A DNA stretch of 64,000 nt, from NCBI RefSeq assembly GCF_963082655.1, contig NC_081554.1, positions 51,896,750 through 51,960,749 of the forward strand. The letters run 5' to 3'. A program made the translations under genes and the position numbers. Each line of letters starts with the position of its first letter. The stretch's first letter is position 1. The notes beneath the pieces were generated by a model that did no database searches, was not told the DNA's origin, and was given only the letters and a program-made list of their open reading frames with translations. Shown here in pieces: positions 8,474-17,287 of the stretch. This stretch comes from Stomoxys calcitrans (Eukaryota > Arthropoda > Insecta > Diptera > Muscidae).

Positions 8474-9342
8474 GGGTCTACATTGAGAACCCGGGGACTG
8501 ACATCAGTTTTAGACTGCGGCGGAGATAAGGGCGATCACGTAATGCGTAAGGTGGTATAGTGCTAACGCAAGGACGTCAAGTGTGAAAAATCTTTACGGA
8601 CAGTAAACTAGCCTTAAGGCAATAACAACCAGGACGGTAAGGTCACGAACAGTCTTGCAGTGTAAGAAGGAGATTAACGCCTTCTGCGAGAATGGAACGA
8701 TCCGCATTGCTTGGGTGCCGGGCCAAAGCGGAGTAAAGGGAAATGAAAAAGCAGACGATTTGACAGTGAAGGCCAGAGGACTGCCGTCAACAAATTTGGT
8801 TTACCCAAAGCCTTTCGGGTTGACGCAGTGCGAGTTAAGACCGTGGGCTACAAACGCGCATGCAACACTGTGGAACAACGCAACGGTCGACAGGACGAAG
8901 AAAATCCTATGAGGAGATCCGGATTTTGAGAAGACGAAGCTATTACTGAAAGGAAACAAGCAGTTGGTCAGTAAAGCTTTTGGTATCATAACAGGACATA
9001 TACGACTACGAGCTCACTTAAGAAAAATCGGTGCGGCAAGAAATAGCATGTGTAGGGCATGTGGAGAAGATGATAAGATGTTGGAGCATTTCCTATGACA
9101 TTGTCCGGCTTTCGCGGCTATCAGACAACGGCACCAGACATAAATCAACTAAGGGGCGTGGTATGGAAAATGTAATTAGGGATTTTGTAAGCAGCACGGA
9201 ATTGATTTACATTTTCTTTTTCGAGGTTACTTCTTCGTATTTAGAGCGCACATCTAGGCGATTACTGGCATAGGTGTATGTTCATATTGGCATGGGGCGG
9301 ATTAATATCCGCACCCTTTTTTCAACCTAACCTAACCTAGAG
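8474..9342 (+). pseudogene. 3' end of an I/LOA-like non-LTR retrotransposon (RNase H, zinc finger, CCTAA tail)
   Basis: Codons from 8474 read GVYIENPGTDISFRL, then in other frames IFTDSKLAL and KTVLQ-like TVLQCKKEINAF, then IRIAWVPGQSGVKGNEKADD (8698-8757), the C-terminal half of an RNase H domain. Further downstream are ITGHIRLRAHLRKIG and a CCHC-type finger with CRACGEDD and EHFLCHCPAF (9050-9110; the last part frameshifted). The sequence ends 'ttcaacctaacctaacctag' (9321-9340). It is 5'-truncated and frameshifted, hence inactive. Confidence 0.88.
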
Positions 9343-9375
9343 GAATATTTCGGAGTTTCACAAACGGTTCTCAGG
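9343..9375 (+). repeat. Resumed tail of the HINE-like element
   Basis: GAATATTTCGGAGTTTCACA followed by aacgg is the continuation of the tail broken at 7966 (compare the intact 'gaatatttcgaggtgttaca' near 19050). It shows that everything between is a later insertion. Confidence 0.8.
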
Positions 9376-9990
9376 TTCCCCTGGGTCCTTACCTATCACA
9401 GGTTGGCGGCAAGCTAGCCAGGAGTCGGTAAGCTAGTGGATCGCTGATGAGCATCGATCGTGCGACTCAATCAGTAACTATTCTTCCAAAATATTTCCAA
9501 GAGTTATTCCTTGGACATGATATTATTATATTTTTATTATATTTTTAAAAATATTCCATTGTGTTTCACTGTCTGTGTCACAACTGACATCTGCTTTCTA
9601 TCTACCCAATGAGATGTGAAGTATACATTCAAACTATCATAACATCCATCAACACATGCACTTAAAACGCCAACACAAAACTTTGGTACCAAATGCAAAT
9701 CGCAATGTTTTTGCCACCAAAACCAACAACTCTGGCAGGAGTAATACCAGGCAAGGAGTGGGGCTTGTGAAATGATTAAAATTTAATTACCAAATGTATG
9801 CAAATGTTGTGCAGAATCCTCTTTTTTTCGTACACAACTGAAAACAGAAGGCTAGCGGTGTTATGGTAGTAATGATAATGTTTGCATTACACTCAAAAAA
9901 TGCGGGACCTTTCCAACAATTTTTTTTTATGGAAAACAAATCTTTGAAAAATGTGTAAGAATTTTGGTAAAAAATAAAATTTTATTTTAA
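9376..9990. other. Unassigned sequence
   Basis: I see no transposon signature or gene. 'gaatgtgaag'-type host-like AT-rich sequence and short A/T runs predominate. Confidence 0.45.
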
Positions 9991-10275
9991 TTTAATTTTT
10001 TATGTTTTTTTGTAAAAATTTCCTGACAAATTCAAGCCCGAATATCTGTTGTTTGTTTTTGAAGTGGTTTATGGGCGGCCCCTTGAGACTTGACGCCACA
10101 TTTTTATTCTTCTCCCAGTTATCCTTCATTGGATTCCCACATGGCCACAATCCTTTAACATACCCGTTTAGGTTTTTTTTTTTGGAGCGGGCCGGCCCTC
10201 CTGTGATCACACACCAAATTTTTAATAATTATTTCGTACTCTTCTCCGAACTACCTGTCTATTGACTTTGGCTTT
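9990..10275. repeat. Probable Helitron-like fragment
   Basis: Phrases such as 'gattcccacatggccacaat' and 'gggcggccccttgagac' resemble the ~280-bp blocks at 12105 and 13583 ('gatccccacatggtcatgct') and the Helitron monomers. The match is loose, and boundaries are not defined. Confidence 0.4.
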
Positions 10276-10995
10276 TATAAAATAGACTAGCTATGCCCGT
10301 TTGTTTGTTTGTTTGTCTGTTCCATATAGACTCAAAAAAGGCTGAACCGATTTTCATAAATTTTTTACAGTAGAGTTTGAGCCTCCGGTGAAAATAGGAT
10401 ACTAAATTTTTTGATATCCGAAGGGGGCGGACCCCTCCCTCTTACCGCAATTTTCAAAAACGCCAGAACTCTGAGATGACAGCACCGATTTAAGAGAAAT
10501 TTTGCATGCCAACTTATGGCATCTAAAAACACGAAATTGGTATAAAATTTTGAGGTCAAATATCCTGGGGGGACGCCCCATCCCAAAACCCATCCGAACG
10601 GACATGTTTATCGATTGCAACAATATGGGAATCAAATGAAAGATATTTAAGAGTAGAATGCGAATATGTCATAAAAATGCCACCCTGATTGTCGGGGGGG
10701 ATACCCCTCCCCCAAAAACACCACCCAATAGGACATTTTTACCGCTTTGGGCAATATGGGTATCAAATGAAAGGTATTTAAAAGTAGAGTGCAAATCTGA
10801 CATAAAAATGTATTCCTTGGTGTCTGAGGGGTCTCCCCACCCCCAAAAACACCTTAGCAGGACAACTGTATCGATTGGGACAACATGGGACTCAAATGGA
10901 AGGAATTTAAAAGTATAATAAAAAGCTGACATAAAAATTTATTCCTTCATGTCTGAGGAGCCCCCCACTCCCCAAAAACCCCTCAACAGGACATA

Positions 10996-11233
10996 TTGGG
11001 TTGCCCAAAAAGTAATTGCGGATTTTTTAAAAGAAAGTAAATGCATTTTTAATAAGACTTAGAACGAACTTTAATCAAATGTACTTTTTTTACACTTTTT
11101 TTTCTAAAGCAAGCTACAAGTAACAGCTGATAACTGACAGAAGAAAGAATACAATTACAAAGTCACAAGCTGTGAAAAAATTTGTCAACGCCGACTATAT
11201 GAAAAATCCGCAATTACTTTTTGGGCAACCCAA
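10996..11233 (+). mobile_element. Mariner-type MITE, copy 1 (238 bp)
   Basis: The terminal inverted repeats TTGGGTTGCCCAAAAAGT and ACTTTTTGGGCAACCCAA (each ~27 bp, extending through aattgcgga) are flanked by TA on both sides (10994-10995, 11234-11235). Removing the element and one TA restores 'ggacatatttaccgg', the sequence expected in other Helitron copies. There is no ORF. Confidence 0.95.
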
Positions 11234-11842
11234 TATTTACCGGTTGGAACAGTATGGGTATCAAATGAAAGGTGTTTGGATGTTGAGTACACATATGTGA
11301 TAAGAATTTGGTGAAAACTGTCTACAGGGCCTTTGAAACCACAAAAAGTGTCTACGGGGCCTTTCCAAACCCATGAATATCCAACTTTTCAAAATGGGTG
11401 TCAAATGAAAGGTCTTCGGGAGTTGACTACTAATCTGGAATACACATTTGAGGCCGAGTCTGGAACCGGCCCACCCTCTAAATACCCTTTAATAGAACGT
11501 GAAGTTCGTCTATGTCTGTAGAGTTCGATTTTCGCTATATACTGGCACTGTCAAGCCCTACCACCTACCGCAGCCACCTTCAAAAACCTTGAAATTATGG
11601 GTGCTCTAGGGTAGAGTGTGAATCCGATATACATTTTCGGAGCAAGGGTTTGGCTACTCCAATCCACCACCAAAACCATGAGCCATTTCCCTATTTTCCA
11701 AAAAGTTATATCTCGGAGATGGATGGGGCGATCATCGCGAAATTTAGTTTGTTTATATCAACTCAAAAATAGAAATTTGGTATCCTTATTCAAGGTGGGA
11801 TATCTAGGAGGCCGCATCACTTCCACCTCACCCCCAAAAATA

Positions 11843-11862
11843 CCCCCCCCCCCCCCCCCCCC
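11843..11862 (+). repeat. Homopolymer run of 20 C
   Basis: Twenty consecutive C bases lie inside the Helitron body at a place where other units have 'cccccaaaaa'. It is an expansion of an existing C-run, prone to polymerase slippage and sequencing error. Confidence 0.95.
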
Positions 11863-12073
11863 ACCAGACTTATTTACAGACCATCGCAATATTAGCCTCA
11901 AATGAGAGGTATTTGGGAGTAGAGCAGCAATATAAAATCCACATTGGGGCGTCATATCTGAAAGACCGTACCAGCACCCCAAAAAGGAATTATTTCTTGA
12001 CAGTGCCAGTATAGGGCTCAGATAAAATATGAGAATGAAAGAAGGCGCAGCGGATCGGGCCCTGCCCAGCTAG

Positions 12074-12380
12074 TCATATATAAATACCTGGTATCCACTA
12101 GTTATTTGTGAGGGCGGGATTGTGATTCACTGGCATTTGTATTCAAATTTGATTTTGACCTGTCACTTGATCCCCACATGGTCATGCTAACCTATTTGGG
12201 ATCAGTTCACCATCTAGATAGTTAGAAACAAATTTTAATTTCATATACCTAATCTACTCCTATGTTCCATTCATTTGAATTCCATATTGACATGATATTC
12301 GTATATTCTCATTTTGGGTGGGCTTTAGTGGGGTAGATAACATTTTCTATGGATATCTTGGGGTGACCCAACTCTTTTAT
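12074..12380. repeat. ~280-bp repeat block, copy a
   Basis: The segment from 'gtgagggcgggattgtgatt' to 'tctatggatatcttgggg' is repeated, diverged, at 13583-13885. Shared landmarks in order are 'gatccccacat', 'acaaattttaatttcatat', 'ccattcatttga' and 'attttctatggatatct'. The two blocks flank the GTAC-rich tract as direct repeats. The family is not recognised. Confidence 0.75.
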
Positions 12381-13580
12381 ATATATCGCGGTAGTCCGCT
12401 TCGCTACCCCCGTTTGTTATACCCACTTTTTACTGTAGGATTTCCAAAAACATAGGTAGTCACTCAGTTTATAAGATTATGAATTTTGAGCGTTTTTGCT
12501 CAATTTATAAAGAATGTACCATATTGTATGTTTTAGTACCTAAATGTAAGATTTTTCCAAAAAGAAAACCTCTTGTCGCCCAAAACTTAGCGAAGATAAG
12601 CTATATTGTACAATTTTGCACGTATTGGTACCAAAATGTACGAATTTTGGATGGATTGTTTAGTCACCCACTATGTATTTCCTTCTTGTACCTACATGCC
12701 AAATTTCAGATCTCTAGATACTTCTGTAAAAAAAGTACCAAATGGTACCAAAATGTACGAATTTCGAATAAATCACTTAGTTACCCATCATATTTTTCTT
12801 AGTTGTACCTGCATACCAAATTTCAAACCTCTAGCTCCATTTGTAAAGAAAGTACCATATGGTACCAATTTTGGTACCAAAATGTACGAATTCTGAATAA
12901 ATCATTTAGTCACCCATCATATATTTCCTAGTTCTACCTACATGACAATTTCAGACCTCCATTTCCATCTGTAAAGAAAGTACCAAATGGTACCAATTGC
13001 GGTACTAAACATACGTTTCCTCCCGTTACAAGTACCGTATTTCCATCGTTTCTTTTCACCCTCATCTTTTGGCACCTGGTGTCTTTTAGGTCAAATTTCA
13101 AAATTCTACCTCTATCCATCCGACCTGAACAAAGTTCAACCATTTCGTACTTTCTTGGTACTTTTTTTAGTACCTATATGTAAAAATTTCCTAAAACTCT
13201 TATAGTCACCCAACTAAGGTTGCCATAGAGTAAATAAGTCCCAAAATCTAGAGTAATTTACAAAGAAAGTACCAAATAGTACCAATTGTGGTACTAAACG
13301 TACTATTTCTCCCACTTCCGGTACGGATTTCATTTTTTTACCAAATCTTATTTTTTCGAGAAGCTCTTTTTTTAAGCCCTAGAACATAATACTAGCCCTT
13401 TCCGTTCGTGCTGGGAAAATATGTACCACATCGTACATGTTAATACCTAAACGTATGAAGCTCACCAACTCCAGCCCTATTCCGTGCCTATGTCCCAAGA
13501 CCAACATTCGTGCAAAATTTCATGATTATACCTTTAGCCGTATTTTTTACTTACTACCTATTATGAATAAATCCCCAGTA
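12381..13580 (+). repeat. GTAC-rich degenerate tandem repeat (~117-129-bp units)
   Basis: The phrase 'ggtaccaaaatgtacgaatt' starts at 12627, 12744 and 12873, giving units of 117 and 129 bp. Each unit also has 'agtcacccatcatat', 'ctacatgccaaatttca' and 'gtaaagaaagtaccaaatgg'. The tract opens at 12381 with 'atcgcggtagtccgcttcgc', a hairpin-like motif, and 'tatacccactttttactg'. A minus-strand relative lies at 36735-37290. ORFs here (for example 12479-12802) are repeat translations. Confidence 0.8.
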
Positions 13581-13582
13581 CC

Positions 13583-13885
13583 ATTAGTGAGGCCGGGATT
13601 GTGATTCACTTCATTCTGGGACTTGTATAACAAATTCGAATGTTATATTCGCACTAAACATAAAAATATCTATCGCTTGATCCCCACATTGTCCTTTGTA
13701 ACCATTAAGATTCTTGGACACAAATTTTAATTTCATATCCCTAATCAACTCGCAATTACCATTCATTTGAACTCCATAGTGCCATGATCGCCTTATATTT
13801 CCATTTTGGGGGGGGAGTAGATAGGGGGTGTGGAGTAGATAAAATTTTCTATGGATATCTTTGGGTGGCCCAACTCGTTTATAAA
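13583..13885. repeat. ~280-bp repeat block, copy b
   Basis: This is the diverged direct duplicate of 12105-12380 described above. It includes a run of eight G at about 13807 and ends with 'ctatggatatctttgggtgg'. Confidence 0.75.
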
Positions 13886-14935
13886 AAAAGAACTCACTAC
13901 ACGAACAGCAACAAACATATATGTATGTATGTAAACGTAACATATGTATAGTAAGAACTCACCATTTTATACTCTCTTGTTGCCAAGCTCCTATTATTGT
14001 TGCAGCTCTTCTAAGTTAATTTGTTGCCGATCTCAATGTTTGTTTATTTTAATCACCTCGCAGTAGAAAATTTCTCCAACAATGTTTTTATACACCATAC
14101 ATGCGTATGAGTAGCAACGTAGTAAATAAAAACACACCACTCACTTGCTTTGTTTACATTTGACATTTCACCACGAATGAATGGCAGCAAATACCGAAAA
14201 CATTTGCAAGGCAAGAAGCTAATGTAAATTTATTAACTTAACACTTCAATATTACACACATTTCATAAGTATTTCTTTACACCGTGATTAAAAATGCACT
14301 AATTTTATTATTATTCACTATTTCCGTTAATATTTGCTCTTCTGTCAGCATTTATAAAGAGTTTTAATATCCACTTCTGCCATTGCATCCGATTGCAACA
14401 AATTTAGAACGCGAACTAAAGTAATGTGCAAAAAGAGTTACCAGACAACATTTTTTTTTTGTGAGAGAGAAAGGGAGATTAAGAAAAGAGAGAGTGGTTG
14501 TCGTTCATAATGTTGGGATAAGGTGTGCAGAGGTGAAATAAAGCTTCAAATGGCCAATTGAGGAGCAAAAACGAATTATTGATTTTCTTTTCGAGTTGTA
14601 ACTAGATTTTGATGAGTTTTTGATATATCCTATAGAAAAATACATGGCCAAACTCATTACGCCTACTGTTAACCGGTTTTTTTTAAAGAAGATGTACTTA
14701 TTGTAAGAGTCTGGGCCTCCTCAGTAAGCATGGAAGAAATTGAAAATGCCTTCAGTGGTAATATCTGCACATTGCACTCACGTTAACCCATTTCGCAGGC
14801 TATGAAACCTAAATATGCACGAATGGTTTGGGTCATGGGCTTCCGAAAAATGGGTATATATTGAAGATATGATGACCAAGCAATATCAAAAATTTTATTC
14901 GTATGTCCCGGCTGATAACTATGAGCACTACACAG
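13886..14935. other. Unassigned AT-rich sequence
   Basis: No gene or known repeat is recognised. Short 'atgtatgtatgta' microsatellite-like sequence lies near 13918, and 'gagagagaaagg' near 14463. Around 14560-14900 there are GC-balanced codon-like stretches, but no ORF or domain could be established. Confidence 0.45.
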
Positions 14936-15960
14936 GCTGAAATTTTAAGCTCCGACTTGTGGTGGGGAAGTGTAACTGAAAGCTAGCGGGCAAGTCTACA
15001 AGTTGAGGATAGTGGAAAGCTTCGTTTTCATGTGAAGTAGCTGCAAATGCGTCCGCGTGCAGTCAGCGGTTTCAAGAGAAGAGCCTCAGTGAGGGGTCAG
15101 GTGGCACTGGCTCTTGTTTAAATACTCAATGCCAATGATACTCGAGATGACAATGTGAGTTATTGGCACCTTCAAATAGCCAATGGTCAACATCAGCGTC
15201 TGTTCCCAGGTTAGCCACGGATGAAGGCGAGTATCGGATCTTAAACCAGCGGCTCGCGACATCGAGAGATATACGTGCGATGCCACAAAACCCATGCGGT
15301 TGGGGCGCTGGGCCATTTACCCGCCCTCCGGAGCACTACAAAATTCACTCAGAGAAACAAAAGGGTAGTAAGAACGGAGCCTCCTAATGTTAAAGATCCA
15401 CGCAAACGAAACAAGAACCTTGAATTGCGGATCTGCACCTGGAATGGCCGCACTCATAATAGAGAAGGTGCAAAATATGCATTGGCAGATGTATTGGAAA
15501 AGTACAAGGCGGATATAACCGCCTTACAGGAAGTGCGATGGACCGGGAATGGCGTCACAACAACACCAAACGGTGACGAATTATACTACAGCTGTCACGA
15601 CACGAGACATGAATTTGGCTGTGGATTACTCTTCTTTCCAAATTTCCCTCCGTGAACCATTCCTTCCAAACTTAGTTTCGCCTTTCTTCCATCCTTCCTA
15701 CCATTTTTCCTTCCACCCACCATTTCTGCCATCCTTCCTTTCATTCTACATCTGTCATTCCTTCCATTCTTCGTCTATCTGTTTTTTATTTGTCATTCTT
15801 TCATTTCCTTTCCGCCCTACTGACCCTTTTCCGTCGCATATATCAAAACGCCTAAGGACGCTGAACAATCTTGTCCTCAGCTTTACTACAGTGGATGAGA
15901 GGCTAGCCACAGTCCGCATAAAAGCCAAATCTTTATTTGAATCGATAGTACGGCCCATAT
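14936..15960 (+). pseudogene. RTE-type element copy 2, 5' UTR and endonuclease start
   Basis: The leader 'cactacacaggctgaaattt ... gttattggcaccttcaaat' is shared with copies at 44680 and 46018. The ORF at 15275-15655 reads LELRICTWNGRT, then KYKADITALQEVRWTGNG, then DELYYSCHDTRHEFGCG: the N-terminus of an APE-type endonuclease with the catalytic Glu in LQEVRW. The frame is interrupted by a pyrimidine-rich insertion (about 15645-15835) and resumes as SKRLRTLNNLVLSFTTVDER and RIKAKS (15841-15930). It is then cut by the mariner copy. Confidence 0.88.
15640..15835 (+). repeat. Polypyrimidine tract inserted in the endonuclease ORF
   Basis: About 190 bases consist almost wholly of C and T, built on degenerate (TTCC)n, TTCCATCCTTCC and TTTCATTC words. 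The element's protein frame is recognisable on both sides, so the tract is an insertion or an expansion at this point. Strand asymmetry of this length favours triplex (H-DNA) formation. Confidence 0.85.
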
Positions 15961-16617
15961 AATTTAATGTTTGAAGATTATTTCATGCAAATATTGTCTT
16001 CCAATGCGTCAATGGAAGTGGGCTTGTCTGTACCAGCCAAAGGACCGGTCCCGAACATTAAATAAAATGTTCACCGATTACGCCTCTCAATAAGTCTATT
16101 GTAACGCGTGCTGTGTGGCATGTGGCATCGTCTTGTTGAAACCACATGTCATGCAAGTCAAGCTCTTGCATTTTGGGCAAAACAATTTTGGATCTCACGA
16201 TAGTGCTCAACATTTACAGTTACGTTGCGATTCGCAACATCTTTGAAGAAATACAGTCCAATGATGTCACCAACCCATAAACCGCACCAAACTGTGACTT
16301 ACTGCATGCATTGGTAGCTCTTGCAATGCTTCTGGCTTATCTTCACTCCAAAATCGACAATTCTGGTTATTTATGTAACCATTGATCAAAAAATTAACTT
16401 CGTCGCTCAACGGAAGAAGCGCGCGGTAAACTTCCATAACAGAGCACGCATTTTGATAATAAAACTCAATAATTTGCAAGCGTTGTTCGCTTGTGAGACA
16501 ATTCATGGTTAAATTATAGACCACACTGAAGATGAATGACAGTGAAACAAAACACGAAATGTGCATGACCGGTTTAACCAGTGTTATCAAAAAGATAATA
16601 GCTAAAAAATCACCCTT
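15950..16617 (-). pseudogene. DD41D-type mariner transposase remnant, copy 1
   Basis: On the minus strand the terminal repeat AAGGGTGATTTTTTAGCT is next to TA (16618-16619). The ORF then starts MNCLTSEQRLQIIEFYYQNA (16511 downwards), jumps by an internal deletion to NFLINGYINNQNCRFWSEDK, passes frameshifted 'ATCHTA'-like codons and ends YLHEIIFKH-stop at 15964. Most of the HTH linker and part of the catalytic core are missing. It lies inside the RTE copy 2, replacing part of its endonuclease. Confidence 0.88.
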
Positions 16618-16624
16618 TAAAATC

Positions 16625-17285
16625 GTTCTAAGAGATTTAACTGACCCAACTGCTTGATGAAAGCACTCCTTGCCCCAATGACATAACGGTGCAGTGGCAA
16701 TCCATTGCCCGCTTCATGTAAAATGCCGCAAAATCCGTACTTGAGTACCGGGCACCTCCCTCACGAAACTCATGATACCACAATGACGGTCGAAATGGTA
16801 CAGAAGCCACAAATGCAGCATCCAGAGCAACCCTGCAATCAGTAGCAACGTGCCAGATGAGGGAGAGGTATCGAGAGAAAAGGAGGGTGGAGAAGAAATA
16901 AGTGAGTACGCGAGCGAATTGATGTGTACAGGAGTCAGAGGGAAGTCAGGAATTACTACCAAAGAATCAAACATCAATCCGATGGCCTTGGTACAGGCAC
17001 ATCCTTCTGCAGAGACAAAGAAAGAAATCTGGTAACCAATACAGATAGTGTGCTGAGGATATGGAAATAGTATGGTACAACTGCTAGCTGATTATGATGG
17101 TATAGAATGTTTATCTCCTAGTCAGAATGAGGTCCAAGCAGCTGTGACACGACTGAAGAACAACGGCAGCAGGAGCCGACGGGTTGCCCGCTGAACTATT
17201 TAAGACCGGAGGCGACACAATGATAAGGCGTATGCATCAGCTTGTCTGCGCTATCTGGCTAGAAGAACGCATACCCGATGGTTGG
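16625..17285 (+). pseudogene. RTE-type element copy 2, linker and RT start (continuation)
   Basis: Downstream of the mariner the RTE frame resumes with VQWQSIARFM, then ATLQSVATCQMRERYREKRR (16825-16880), then NNGSRSRRVAR-equivalent codons. LPAELFKTGG, MHQLVCAIWLEERIPDGW follow in other frames (17165-17285). It is cut off at 17285 by the head of a HINE-like element. Frameshifts are frequent. Confidence 0.85.
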
Positions 17286-17287
17286 TA

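Larger units (their letters stand above)
7967..9342 (+). mobile_element. Composite insertion: unknown segment + tRNA/LTR palindrome + LINE 3' end, within one 7-bp TSD
   Basis: GAATATT flanks the block (7960-7966 and 9343-9349), and the flanks join into the uninterrupted HINE tail sequence seen elsewhere. The insert has three parts: 7967-8212 unrecognised and pyrimidine-rich; 8213-8473 the palindrome; 8474-9342 the RNase H and zinc-finger end of a non-LTR element with a CCTAA-type tail. A single TSD suggests one target-primed integration of a chimeric template, though later insertion of the middle part cannot be excluded. Confidence 0.7.
10276..12073 (+). mobile_element. Non-autonomous Helitron, copy 1
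   Basis: The 5' region has 'gtttgtttgtttgtttgtct', 'tatagactcaaaaaaggctg' and 'gaaccgattttcat'. The body is a chain of degenerate ~131-bp units each with 'caaatgaaaggtatt', 'aatatgggtatc' and C-rich runs (cccccaaaaacacc). The 3' end is 'gaaggcgcagcggatcggg' then 'ccctgcccagCTAG' at 12070-12073 followed by host T. A GC-rich hairpin and terminal CTAG between A and T are Helitron hallmarks. No Rep/helicase ORF is present, so it is non-autonomous. A MITE is nested at 10996-11233. Confidence 0.8.

Noticed and set aside
9321..9340. An interstitial telomere array
   Set aside because: There are only two to three CCTAA units, always at LINE 3' ends, so they are element tails.
12479..12896. Overlapping ORFs of ~100 codons
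   Set aside because: Both are translations of the GTAC tandem repeat, with repeated 'GTKMYEF' arising from GTAC words, not a gene.
12105..13885. An LTR retrotransposon with ~280-bp LTRs
   Set aside because: The direct repeats lack TG...CA ends, a PBS and any gag-pol between them; the interior is a tandem repeat.
15275..15655. A host gene resembling craniofacial development protein 2
   Set aside because: This is the usual misannotation of RTE endonuclease; RT of the same element follows at 16.6-17.3 kb.
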